A stretch of 64,000 nucleotides of DNA from Uloborus plumipes (taxonomy: Eukaryota; Arthropoda; Arachnida; Araneae; Uloboridae), in contig JAXGGA010002035.1 of the NCBI GenBank assembly GCA_038373865.1, positions 62,001-126,000 on the forward strand. Direction: 5' to 3'. Shown in pieces: positions 22,601 to 31,739 of the stretch. Position numbers and translations under genes: made by a program. The number at the start of each line of letters is the position of its first letter. The first letter of the stretch is position 1. A model generated the notes under the pieces. It was not told where the DNA came from and searched no databases. It saw only the letters and a program-made list of their open reading frames with translations.

Positions 22601-25600
22601 CGTAAGTCAAGAACTTCAAATTGTTCAGAGAGAGAGAAAATGTCTTAATTCTAGCATTGTTTCAGCGGTCAACGTTAAAAAAAAAGGCCCCGTATCTTTT
22701 GAATTAGTAACCTGACTGACGTAATTTTTGACCTCAACATGTATCTTGCCTCCCACAGCTTGTTCCCACAAAAAACGAATTTTCGAATTTTTGTGACTGA
22801 TGTTGTTTTTGCACTCACCGATTCAAATGTTTTTAGTGCTATTGAAATTTTGGTTGTATGTTTGTACCGTTGATTCCCTATGAAAGGAAAAAGATTTTTC
22901 TCTATAGAGAAACTCCCTACTACAGGAATGCTCAACTAATTTTTTTTAGTTCGAGGTCACATATCATATGAAGATGAATCTTGCGTTCTTGAGGTCCAAA
23001 ACACAAATAAAATTTAAACATATATAATTTATGCTAGATAACATTGGAAAATACAGAAAAGGAAGGAAAATTACAAATTACAATTTGATGGTATCATTAT
23101 TACATGCGTAGTTTATTAATATGAGGTTTCCATCTGTTCATCAGAAACCAGTTTCTACTTATTTGGCTAAAAACTTACAACAATCATTCTTAATACCGGA
23201 TGAATAAGATTCATAAATTTGAAATGTTCAAAAACATAGTTCTTGATTTAACATTGAAATGGGCGATTGGCTCAGTTTTGTGGGACCCACCTTTGAATCT
23301 AACAGGGTTTCCACTTAAAACCCTTATTTCATATTCATTTTTTGCTGATATCTCGTGGTTTTTGATCTCAACAAAAGTTGCCTTTAAGTCATTGGTAAAG
23401 GAACTTTTAAACTCATATTTCTTTTTAATTAAATTATTTTCCATAAAAGACGGAATAGGGGGAGGGGGGAATTCTGAGTGACTCAACTTTTATTTTCTCT
23501 TGTACGTTGTTAAGACTAGTAATCTAAAGTTCAACTTTGTAAGCTTGCGTATTTCACGATTAGAACATTACCGAAACATTTGTACTATGCTAATATTATA
23601 AATATTTTTTCTGTAAAATGTATACTTTCTAACTCTATAGGTAGCTGAACAAATTCTAAATCCTTATGGAGAGGACGAAGATGACTATGAGTTGAACTGG
23701 TGCCTCGATCGATCAGTGCATGTAAGTTTTTTATTTCAACCTATGCACCAGCTTCGGTTTTTCCTTTTCTTCGTTTACAAGAATATCGCACAATTGCTAC
23801 AAAAGTTCCATAACTCAAAAAACTACAAAAAAGAGGAAAAAAAAGTCAATTTTGTACATTTACCAGACCAGAACCTTTTAAAAAGTCACATTCAATTTAA
23901 TAGAGTTATACACTGAAGTGACAAAAGTCATGGGATACCTCTTAATATCGTGTCGGCCCTCCTTTTGCCCCGCGAAGTGCAACAACTCGACGTGGCATGG
24001 ACTCAACAAGTCGTTGGAAGTCTTCTGCAGGAATATTGAGCCATGCTGTCTCGATAGACGTCCATAATTGTGAAAGCGTTGATGGGGCAGGATTTTGGGC
24101 ACGAACAGACCTCTCGATGGTGTCCCATAAATGCTCAATGGGATTCATGTCGGGCGATCTAGGTGGCCAAATCATTCGTTGGAATTGTCCAGAATTTTCT
24201 TCAAACCAATTGCGAACAGTTGTGGCCCGGTGACATGGCGCATTGTCATCCATAAAAATCCCATCGTTGTTTGGGTACATGAAGTCCATGAATGGCTGCA
24301 AGTGATCTCCAAGTAGCTGCACATAAGCATTTCCAGTCAATGTTCGGTCCAGTCGCACTAGAGGACCAAGTCCATGCCATGAAAAAACAGCCCACACCAT
24401 TACGGAGCCACCACCAGCTTGAACAGTGCCTTGCTGACAGTTTGGGTCCATGGCTTCGTGGGGTCTGCGCCACACTCGAACCCTACCATCGGCTCTTACC
24501 AGCTGAAATCGTGACTCATCGGACCAGGCCACGGTTTTCCATTCATCTAGGGACCAACCGATATGCTCACGTGCCCACGAGAGTCGCTGCAAGCGATGTC
24601 GTTCTGTCAGTAAAGGCACTCGAGTCGGTCTTCTGCTGGAATAGCCCAAGAAATCCAAATTTCTCCGCACAGTTCTAGCAGACACGTCCATTGTACGTCC
24701 CACATTGATTTCTACGGTGATTTGACGCAGTGTTGCTTGTCTGTTAGAATTTACGACTCTTTGCAGACGTCGCCGGTCTCGATCTTTAAGTGCAGGCGGT
24801 CGACCACTGCGCTGTCCATGGTGGGATGTTATGCCTGAAATTTCATACTCTCGGCACACTCTTGACACAGTGGATCTGGGAATGTTGAATTCTCTAACGA
24901 TTTCCGAAATGGCATGACCCATGCGTCTAGCTCCAACTAACATTCCGCGTTCAAAGTCTGTTAATTCACGTCGTGCGGTCATCATCACGTTAAAACCTCT
25001 TCACATGAATAACTTGAACAGAAATGAAAGCTCTGTAAAAGCACTGCGCATTTATACCTGTTCTATGCGATGCTACTGCCATCTGAAAATTTGCATATTG
25101 CTATCCCATGACTTTTGTCACTTCAGTGTATAGTTATAGGTATAAAAGTTCAATTTTTGTTAAATTGATTAATATGCTTACAAAACTTAATTCATTTTGA
25201 AGATATTGATCAAGATTATTAATAGTGTAGTCCAAGAGGTTGAACATCTTAAGAATTAACAAAACTAAATTGAAATAATTATATTTTTATTTATTTTTTA
25301 TCAAGCAAAATGCAAGGAGTGCCCTTTTACTGCATATCCACTTTTGATGCAAGATATTAAATTTCGATTTCATTTGTTACTTGAAAAAAAAAGCTTGGTT
25401 TTAATTTTATTCTTTTTGACATAAACAGTTCCAAAATTAAAAGTATTAAAAATGTTTGAAATAAAACATTAAAAAAATTAACTTAAATTCAAAAATTTTA
25501 AATTATGAATATTTTAACTTCTTTTACAAAATTAAGATACAGCATAAAAAGTAGCTAATCTCTAGTTTATTCTGTGATTTAACATTTGATCATAATTGTT

Positions 25601-28600
25601 GGTTTTATATTGCATATCAAATTAGCTATATAACGTATTTTTCATATTCCAAATAATATTACTTGTTTGAAATACAGAATTTGGAAATGTCTTCTTTTCT
25701 GGTACTACCAGTACAAAACAAAAACAAATACTTTATTAATTAATGAAAGTAATTATAAAACGAGACAATGAGCCAAACTGTTGCGTAACATTAAAAATAT
25801 GAAAACATGTGGAATATAGTATCATATTGCATGCATTTTATTATACATTCAATGCTAAAGCTTCAATATGCGCAGCAGCCGAAGCGTCGTGACATCTTTT
25901 TAAATAATGTATGTTCTTTAACCGACCATTTCTTTTCCTAACGATATCCACGATAGCTGATATCCATAATTTTTTAATGAAGTGAATCATTATTAATTTT
26001 TAAATTTAGTTAGTGAAACAAAAATATTATGATACAATCATAGCTGTTTTCTTCTCCACAGATTGTGTATTTGATAGTAGATCAAATGCACATGAAGCAT
26101 CCTAAAGTTAGCCGTGACCACTTTTGGGAGGAAACGGAACCTAAGCTGCCTCAGACAAAAACGACTGCCAAGTTCAACCTCAACCCCCAGCTGGGGTCTG
26201 CTCATGAACTAGAGTAAGTTTGAAACTGATGCTCAATCATTTTTTGGCCATTTACTTTCCAATAACGAATTTAACTTAAAAATTGTATGAGTAAGCCCAT
26301 CAACTAAAGTTAAATTTTGCTGTTGCGAAGAAAATATTTTAGAAATGTTAGGTTAGCAATTCTCTCTTTATAATGTAATTTGAAGAATGATTTTTGAAAT
26401 AAAAAAGTAACCGAGAATATGTTCAACTAAGAATGCAGAACGATAATTTACACTGTACTGAAATTAAATTTTGTATTTTAAATGTTTAATTACACGCACA
26501 CATTATATCTGTGTGCGCGTCATTTTCGGTCACTACACCAAAAAATGAATGTTGTTTTTACAGTATAATACAGCTAATTTTATAGTGATAAACTGTAAAA
26601 AACAACTAATTTCACAGTAATAAAGGTCAAATTGCTAATTTTACAATACTTAACTGTAAAATCGCTAATTTTACAGTAATAAACTGTAAAAATGCTAATT
26701 TTGCAGTTTATTACCGTGCATTTTACGGTTTTAGGCTGCAACCTCTGCTGCCAGTTTTATACTCTTGGTTTTACAGTATAATACAGCTAAACTTTACGGC
26801 AATAAACTGTAAAATATCTAGCTTTACAGTATAAAACTGTTAAATTGCTAGTTTTACAGTTTATTACTGTGCATTTTAGTTTTAAATTGGAGTCTCGGCT
26901 GCCAGAATTATACTGTAAAAACAACAGTTCATTTTTTTCAGTGTAAGACTTGAATCTGAAGACACTCTCGGGCAATTCCATCGTTACAGAAGTAACAATC
27001 GCAGACTTTGAACACAAATAATTCTGGTTTGGACTGATGAAAGTCTTCAATTTTTTTTCCTGTTGTGTAACTTGATGATGTTTATGCTACATTAAATTTG
27101 CGTGCAGATTGCTTAATTACAAAAAAATACAGAAATTAAAAACTGCCTGTTACAGACGTAATTCACAAAACAGCAAAAACTCGACTATGTCATACAACTT
27201 ACAATATTCCTCTGAATTATACGGAAATTTTGAACTTTTTTTTTAATATGTGTTCTAGAGACTTCAAGCTTTCTAAAACCATAAAGATTGTGTGGATTTT
27301 GACTGCCGAATTTGTGAAAAAAATTCATAAACTTGTTACGGACGAAACAAAGTGGTGTTACAGACGTAACATCTCTGATTTGAAAGTAGAAAACAGTATT
27401 TTAAAGCAGGAATAAACAAAGATTTTTGTGCTAAAACAATACAGTAGCATTAATTAACACATTATTTGAATATTTTAAGTTATACTGTAACAGTTTTAGA
27501 AAATTTGGGTAAGTCTGGGGGAGTTGAGAGCATATGCCGATATGTCAATATGTAACAATAAATTAATGCATCTTAAGACAATTATTTCCAAGAAAGATTG
27601 ACACAAGAAAAGTTTAGAAGGGCCTTCACACAAATTTATTTATTTGTATTCTTAAAATTAATGCATAATGGGGCTGCTACATAAAAAAATCGGGAAAAGT
27701 AAATTCCTCCCTGGAATCAGTGATTGGTCTTAGGAGAACTTAAAAATTTGAAAATGTTGGATGATATAGCAGAATACTAGTACCAAACTAAAATTTAACC
27801 TTCTTGGTGACAGTTGGTCAATTTTGATAATTTTTTTTTGAATGAAAAAATGTGTCCTTTTTCGTCCGACGTTTTCGAAATTCGAACGGCATTTTCGCAA
27901 ATAAATTTCAATTACATGCCGACATAATTAAAAATTTCAAAATCAGAATACCAGAAACTTTAGTACTCGTACCATATTATGCTACATACATGTATTGCTC
28001 ATCCTGTGATTTTTACCTATTTAATTGGAAATTTACTTTTGCTACGGACGTAACATAGAGCCATTTGTTATGTCCGAAATGTTACGTCTGTAACAGCATT
28101 AATTTAAAAACTAAATCAGTTGCAATATTTTTAACTATGGTGGGCAATTACTCTAAGAATTTGCCAAAAGGACCATTAAGGGTTTTTTTTAATTTTGATT
28201 TTTTAGGACGTAATGACAACTTTTGCTTCTTTTTTGTTACAGACGTAACATCAAACTTCTTTTTTTCAAACTTCAATTACACCATTTAGATCAATTCAAA
28301 AGAAATGAATGAATGCATATTATTATAGTACCGTCTTAGTAGTTGAAATTGTGCTACAAGTAGTTATTTTTGTTTTTATTTTTCGATGAGAAATATGCAT
28401 TTGAAAATATGTTCTTTTTTCTGATTTTTACAAGTTCGTGAATATCGTACTTCCAACTAAGAAAACAAGTATTATTCTAACTCTCACCAAAAAACCAATG
28501 CAAGATTCTTAAAATATACATCTTAAGCTTTAAAATGATGTATAACATAGTAACATAACTTCAATATGAATTTTTGACCAATTGGTTTCACTTTTCATGG

Positions 28601-30749
28601 AATGTCCTCTCGTCTATTCATCGATAAAACTAAAAGCTAAAACGTTAAATTTTAGTGAATTTAGGTGCATCACTGCTCGCGTACTGGCAGTTTTACCACG
28701 TCTACGAAGTGAAAAATGATTTATGACAGCAATATCCTCTTCTGTCATTAGGGTTGAATAGAAATATTACAACAGGAACTAACAGTGCTGAATGCATAAA
28801 GGTTTAGTATGAGTAATCTGATGAAGACGCCAAGACAGTTGTCTATTTTCTGAAAATAAATGTATGTTTACAGTATGAGCTACTGATTCCGTCAAAAAAG
28901 AATCGCGCCTCAAAAGGAAATGTTGATAGATTTTTGGAAAAAACCTATTCAATGATCCTATCTGTTGACTCGTCCAAACTGTTCAGTCATTCCACAAGGT
29001 TCAAAAGCCAAGACACTTAAGTTGATAATTCCCTGAAAACTTCTTTAGATTTTCAGTTCTTAAACGTCATGTAAAGCACCACATTTAAATTAAGACTTGT
29101 TGATTTTGTGTGTAACTGTGTGTGCTTGTGGAAGGAATTTAATGGTGAATATAACGATGAATTAGAATTAAAACTATTTCAATTATATTCCTCCTTACGT
29201 GTATAAGTTTAAGAAATTTGAATTTTTAAATTCGGCATAATTTAAACAATGAGTTCAGTTGAGTAGGACTCTTAAATATGTTTTTGAAAATCTTCTTTTT
29301 GCAGGCTATTTCTTTATTTGCATTAAGAAACACGCCCGCTCGTTAAACTAAAGCAGTTTTTAAGCGCATATGTCATACTATTAAGTATCTATGTTTAAAC
29401 GTTTCCTATTCACGATTTATTTTAGACTGACGCTGCATCATTCCAAAACAGACTTTTTGTGACTCAGTTCCTTACTGGTCATGGTAGTTTTAAGGATTTA
29501 TTGAACCTTACTAATAGTAACTAGTGTGACTCTTGCCAAGAAAGAGAACATTTGCAACACTTGTTGTTCTATCGTAGCCATTAAGATGTCATCGCAAACT
29601 TTAATACAGTAGCTGAAGAAGCTGTATTTTTCCTAACCTATATTGCCCGTCCGCTTCAGCTCAGAGTATTGAAAATTTTATTCTATTCAAATGTACATTT
29701 ATGGTATTAGTTACTTTTAACCTTTTTTCCCTTTTTGTTTTATTCGAGTATTCTTTTTAATTTTGTCTCATTTCCCTTTAGTACTGTTGTTTTTTGCTAT
29801 GTATTTAATTAAAATTCGTGTATATTTCAAATAGTTAAATTTTATTCTTTATAATTTCAGGGTAAACGATGTGGAATACTTGCCTTTAGATATTTTTCTT
29901 GAACAAGACAAAGAAGAAAATATGTACACTGGCTCTTCCATTCGAAACAAAGGGATCGGCCGATCACGATCTTCTTTCGTTTCAAGAGTCCTGCATTCGC
30001 GCATTGGTCAGAGTTTCCGAAGCCGATCTACAAATCGACCAGAGACTAAGAGAAGTTTATCTCAACCGCAAGGAATCACCAATCCTTGCTTCATTTTTGA
30101 TGAAAAGCAGCTGCCTTCATATAATACCACATCTTCCATGAAGCGAAAGTCGAGTATTAAGAACTCCAGTATGAAGAATGCTTTAGCAAACAACCAAACC
30201 CAAAACGCAGTTTTTTACGACAAAAATCAAGTACGTAATAGATATGCCCCAGAAAATGTGACTGTTCTAAACGCGCACTTTTTGAACTCAAGCAATTCAA
30301 CAAAACCAGGATCCAGCCCTTCCACCAAAGCAGTTTTAACTGCATCTAACTCCCTCCCGATGCTTCCCATGTCTTTTGATGAAGGTGGTTCTACCACTCA
30401 AACGTTCGATGGTGTTATGCCCTCTATTCCCGAAGAAAGTTCAAGATGTTCCTCTTTGGTCTGTGCTGAGTCTGATGTAGAGACTAGTGAAGGCAACCCG
30501 TCAAACAGCTCTGATTTGAAGAACTTTGTTAAAGAAGCTAATAGAATTTTAAAAGAAATTAACCGAACTGTTTCAAATCAAGGATTCAAAAAAGACAACT
30601 CTTCCAAAGATTATGAATCCTGTTGCTCACTGAGTTCCACGGATTCCTCTTTAGATGAAAATAATGAAGGACCCGTGGATGGTTGCCGTGTCAACATTGA
30701 AAATAGAAATGACTGTCAAATTGAGAAAGTTCTTTCTTCCGAATTGTAA
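13519..30749 (+). CDS. Bestrophin paralogue B, complete nine-exon gene with a frameshift in exon 2
   Basis: Bestrophins are pentameric calcium-activated anion channels of the plasma membrane. Coding exons join as 13519-13697, 15262-15397, 16162-16328, 20281-20435, 20947-21024, 22312-22464, 23641-23721, 26062-26213 and 29861-30749. Ignoring one extra base in exon 2, this gives 662 residues whose numbering matches human BEST1 over the channel core. Visible signatures are [11 protein letters not shown] at the N-terminus, [10 protein letters not shown] (neck residues I76, F80, F84), [23 protein letters not shown], and the calcium clasp [11 protein letters not shown] (from about residue 299). The divergent tail (exon 9) is basic, then serine-rich, with a predicted helix near [11 protein letters not shown]. 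The extra base at codon 102 changes the reading to A-S-stop. All other exons are open and flanked by GT/AG, so the gene is either newly disrupted, rescued by alternative splicing, or mis-sequenced. Confidence 0.88.
13698..15261 (+). other. Gene B intron 1
   Basis: The intron is bounded by GTAAGT and TTAAAG. I see no mobile element with readable ends. The 14100-15200 part has more balanced base composition, with small open frames on both strands (such as 14947-15177), but no domain I recognise. Confidence 0.6.
15262..15397 (+). CDS. Gene B exon 2, with a 1-base insertion
   Basis: The frame continues as [13 protein letters not shown], then [19 protein letters not shown] and AQYEAIP, which is textbook bestrophin. 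Where W-P-D-R is expected the DNA reads CCC GCG TCC TGA CAG. Gene C has CCA TGG CCA GAC AG at this point. The exon is 136 bases against 135 in C. The donor AG|GTGAGT is intact. A weak GT at 15388-15389 would restore frame if used as a donor, losing W-P-D-R. Confidence 0.9.
15398..16161 (+). other. Gene B intron 2
   Basis: The intron has GTGAGT and AACATAG ends. It contains a second copy of the dispersed repeat of 12480-12600 (about 15630-15730), a G-run near 15663, and a C-run and A-run near 15975-15993. No gene is seen inside. Confidence 0.6.
16162..16328 (+). CDS. Gene B exon 3
   Basis: Entering in phase 2, it reads [20 protein letters not shown], then [16 protein letters not shown], then [20 protein letters not shown]. 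Length (167) equals that of gene C exon 3. The VSPAV sequence replaces the usual VSTAV. The donor GCAG|GTTCTA is weak compared with the other introns. Confidence 0.92.
16426..16575 (+). repeat. 5' LTR of the TRIM, with tRNA-like pol III boxes
   Basis: The LTR contains TAGTCCAGCGG (16488-16498), which fits the pol III A-box consensus TRGYNNARNNG. It also contains GGTTCTATTCC (16532-16542), one base off the B-box consensus. The start-to-start spacing of 44 is that of a tRNA gene. The segment resembles a degenerate tRNA-Glu body but lacks a matching acceptor stem. The LTR ends also carry a 10-bp inverted repeat, GCGGCGTACG. Confidence 0.8.
16699..16803 (+). CDS. Possible gag remnant inside the TRIM (34 aa)
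   Basis: A short frame starts ATG CGC CCG ACC GCG GAC and reads [20 protein letters not shown] before ending at TAA. The Gln/Leu-rich sequence resembles the start of some LTR-element Gag proteins. It is too short to prove anything, and other frames are open here because of the GC content. Confidence 0.25.
   Translation: MRPTADTLLALQQLSQLQQQAQLQPERLAPWRSI
16857..17007 (+). repeat. 3' LTR of the TRIM
   Basis: It is a 151-bp copy of the left LTR with a handful of changes, such as GCCGGGTTAAG for GCCGCGTTAAG and TTTCCGGTGGGG for TTCCCGGGGGG. The A-box-like sequence is identical and the B-box-like sequence has one change. The small divergence suggests the insertion is not very recent. Confidence 0.85.
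17350..18630. mobile_element. Degraded pogo/Tigger-like elements
   Basis: TTCAACCTCGTTTATAAGGA near 17358, and GGTCCGGATAATTGAAGG with TTTACTGT near 18452-18475, look like ends of pogo-type elements. AAGAGGTTTCATTGTA near 18620 looks like another such end. No transposase frame survives. At least two overlapping copies may be present and I cannot set exact boundaries. Confidence 0.4.
17939..18071. mobile_element. 133-bp MITE with GC-rich inverted ends
   Basis: AGGGCCCTGCTCCACAT begins the left end and its complement ends the right. TA flanks both sides (17937-17938 and 18072-18073). The inverted repeats continue with GTAAA to about 26 bases with small differences. Size and TA flanks fit a mariner-type MITE. 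Confidence 0.8.
19402..19944. mobile_element. TA-flanked mariner-type MITE
   Basis: The left end is CACTATAAAAAAATTGTG and the right end reads CACTGTAAAAAACTTGATG in reverse. TA flanks both (19400-19401 and 19945-19946). The interior is non-coding. Confidence 0.65.
20281..20435 (+). CDS. Gene B exon 4
   Basis: It reads [16 protein letters not shown], then [16 protein letters not shown], and ends FDSLLQ before GTAAGA. It corresponds to the human segment around FMTPAEHKQLEKL and to WVPWVWFANL. Length (155) equals that of gene C exon 4. Confidence 0.93.
20436..20946 (+). other. Gene B intron 4
   Basis: This short AT-rich intron has GTAAGA and ATTTAG ends. No element or gene is seen in it. Confidence 0.7.
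20947..21024 (+). CDS. Gene B exon 5
   Basis: It reads [20 protein letters not shown] then PLVYTQ, matching the human block LYAYDWISIPLVYTQ. The acceptor is ATTTAG and the donor CAG|GTAATC. Length (78) equals that of gene C exon 5. Confidence 0.93.
21330..22030 (-). mobile_element. Decayed Penelope-like element with a GIY-YIG domain
   Basis: Read on the minus strand, the part near 21731-22027 gives [10 protein letters not shown], then [10 protein letters not shown] and a helix ending LIDSLKKK, as at the C-terminal side of a Penelope reverse transcriptase. Downstream come [20 protein letters not shown] and a frameshift into [19 protein letters not shown], then LKFHLKEH, then [15 protein letters not shown]. 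These are the GIY-YIG endonuclease landmarks (here EIY and YLG). Stops and frameshifts show it is dead. It lies in intron 5 of gene B, opposite in direction. Confidence 0.78.
22312..22464 (+). CDS. Gene B exon 6
   Basis: It reads [20 protein letters not shown] then [20 protein letters not shown] and FFFYVGWLK. This is the last membrane region of the channel. The donor is AAA|GTAAGT. Length (153) equals that of gene C exon 6. Confidence 0.94.
22465..23640 (+). other. Gene B intron 6
   Basis: The intron is AT-rich with GTAAGT and CTATAG ends. Open frames around 23200-23486 exist on both strands but show no known motif. No mobile element is recognised. Confidence 0.6.
23641..23721 (+). CDS. Gene B exon 7, calcium clasp
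   Basis: It reads [20 protein letters not shown] then CLDRSVH. The acidic run corresponds to E300-D304 of human BEST1, the calcium-binding clasp. It lies just left of a full-length mariner insertion in the next intron. Confidence 0.94.
23911..25128 (-). mobile_element. Full-length Tc1/mariner transposon
   Basis: Inverted terminal repeats of 27 bp (23911-23937 and 25102-25128), starting CACTGAAGTGACAAAAGTC, are identical. They are flanked by TA (23909-23910 and 25129-25130), the mariner target. The 1218-bp element contains one long transposase frame on the minus strand. It sits in intron 7 of gene B, antisense to the host gene. Identical repeats and an open transposase point to recent activity. 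Confidence 0.95.
23942..24988 (-). CDS. Tc1/mariner transposase, 348 aa, apparently intact
   Basis: The protein cuts and pastes its own element at TA sites. Residues from about 10 to 60 form a paired-like helix-turn-helix ([20 protein letters not shown], then [15 protein letters not shown]), followed by a second helix-turn-helix with a GRPPAL hinge. The catalytic triad is visible as AWSDESRF (first D), FMDDNAPCH (second D) and [12 protein letters not shown] (E). I count 36 residues between the second D and the E. That would place it with the described DD36E group rather than classic DD34E Tc1. Length is normal for the family. No stop or frameshift is present. Confidence 0.93.
   Translation of the reverse strand: MMMTARRELTDFERGMLVGARRMGHAISEIVREFNIPRSTVSRVCREYEISGITSHHGQRSGRPPALKDRDRRRLQRVVNSNRQATLRQITVEINVGRTMDVSARTVRRNLDFLGYSSRRPTRVPLLTERHRLQRLSWAREHIGWSLDEWKTVAWSDESRFQLVRADGRVRVWRRPHEAMDPNCQQGTVQAGGGSVMVWAVFSWHGLGPLVRLDRTLTGNAYVQLLGDHLQPFMDFMYPNNDGIFMDDNAPCHRATTVRNWFEENSGQFQRMIWPPRSPDMNPIEHLWDTIERSVRAQNPAPSTLSQLWTSIETAWLNIPAEDFQRLVESMPRRVVALRGAKGGPTRY
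25131..26061 (+). other. Gene B intron 7, right part
   Basis: This is very AT-rich DNA between the mariner element and exon 8. No gene or element is recognised. Confidence 0.6.
26062..26213 (+). CDS. Gene B exon 8
   Basis: It reads [20 protein letters not shown], then [18 protein letters not shown] and ends HELE in phase 2. It matches the human segment VDEMHQDLP...DMYWN. The acceptor is CTCCACAG and the donor GA|GTAAGT. Confidence 0.92.
26536..26943. mobile_element. TA-flanked MITE with internal ACTGTAAAA repeats
   Basis: The ends share AAAAAATGAA and TTGTTTTTACAGTATAAT in inverted orientation and are flanked by TA (26534-26535 and 26944-26945). The interior is built from many copies of TTTTACAGT and ACTGTAAAA. 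These can pair with one another, so the element is highly self-complementary. Confidence 0.75.
26983..28249. repeat. Cluster of GTTACAGACGTAAC palindromic sites in gene B intron 8
   Basis: The 5-4-5 palindrome GTTACAGACGTAAC or close variants occur at 26983, 27149, 27335, 27357, 28041, 28081 and 28236. Spacing is irregular and the sequence between is AT-rich. The core GTTAC(A/C)GA also recurs in the elements at 38361-39991 and 45858-46976. No terminal repeats could be found for this copy. Confidence 0.6.
28250..29860 (+). other. Gene B intron 8, right part
   Basis: The sequence is AT-rich with no recognised exon or element. A pyrimidine-rich stretch ending TATAATTTCAG precedes exon 9. Confidence 0.6.
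29861..30749 (+). CDS. Gene B exon 9, C-terminal tail and stop
   Basis: The acceptor ATTTCAG precedes G GTA AAC GAT GTG GAA, giving [12 protein letters not shown]. The tail of nearly 300 residues ends at TAA 30747-30749. It has an Arg/Ser-rich stretch ([10 protein letters not shown], then SFRSRSTNR), Ser/Asn-rich linkers, the IPEESSR motif, the helix-like [17 protein letters not shown], and [16 protein letters not shown]. The last third is clearly related to the tail of gene A. Confidence 0.93.
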
Positions 30750-31228
30750 CTGTAAACTAACCAGAAAAGTTCGGTTGATATTTATCATAAAAGTTCAAGA
30801 TGTAGAATTTGCAACACAAAAGGGATAACAGGAATCTTTGATAATAATTCTTCTGATGCAGGTAGGTGCGTGGTAGAACCTTTCACAAGTCAGTTAAAAT
30901 AGTTAACTTGCATCGTTATACTGCATATTAGAGTGATTCAACAATGCAATGGACTATACCATACCATTTTCTTAACTTGACACCGAATGGTATACATCAT
31001 TTTCACAATTCGACCATCATTTGTGCATAAATAATGATTTACCAAATACCATTGCTGTTTTCTAAAGCTATATTCCAATATACTCCAAATTAAAAAAAAC
31101 CGACACGAACTCTGCACAAAGCATCTAAAATGTTTTAGACATTTACTAAAGAAACAACTACAATTCCTTTTAGCAAACTCATTACACGCTTAGTGACTTC
31201 ATTGAATCTGAACTTCTAGATTACAATG

Positions 31229-31234
31229 AATAAA
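31229..31234 (+). terminator. Poly(A) signal of gene B
   Basis: AATAAA lies 480 bases after the gene B stop codon. No earlier canonical hexamer is obvious in the 3' UTR. That makes a 3' UTR of about 500 bases likely. Confidence 0.55.
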
Positions 31235-31739
31235 GCTGTTTTGAAAGTACTTTCTTCGTTCTATTTGTGTAGTTAGCTTCACTTTTACTATTATTATTAG
31301 TTTTATTCTTTTATTATGCTTTCTGCTTTTAAATATCTCACTCCATCAAAAAAAAACGGGGGAGATTTTTATAATGAAGTTAGTAACTTATCTATAATTT
31401 TTCAAGTAATATTTCTTTTGACTTTAATGACAGAAAACTTATGTTATGAAACAGAAGTATACGAAGTACTGGAATTGGATTGGCATTACATACTGGCATA
31501 TGCTAGTTGGTCCCACCGAAATTTAAAGATTACAATTTTTAGCCTACTTTCCCGTTAAAAATAAAAGAAAGACGAAAAAAGTATTTAAAGTAGCTTAATG
31601 CATCTAAAAATATAGCCAAGTCCAAAAAATATCGCCAAGTTAAAAAAATAAAAAGGTAAAATGAATATCGAAAAATCAAAAATTTGAAAGTAGGGTATTG
31701 AGATGGGGAATTTGTGTGTCGGTCGGTCGGTCTGTCGGT
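31235..31739. other. Intergenic DNA just after gene B
   Basis: No gene is recognised. A GGTC/TGTC microsatellite (about 31719-31748) leads into the 147-bp tandem array. Confidence 0.5.

Noticed and set aside
24131..24678. Plus-strand and alternative frames across the mariner element
   Set aside because: They are shadows of the minus-strand transposase, which has clear domain motifs.
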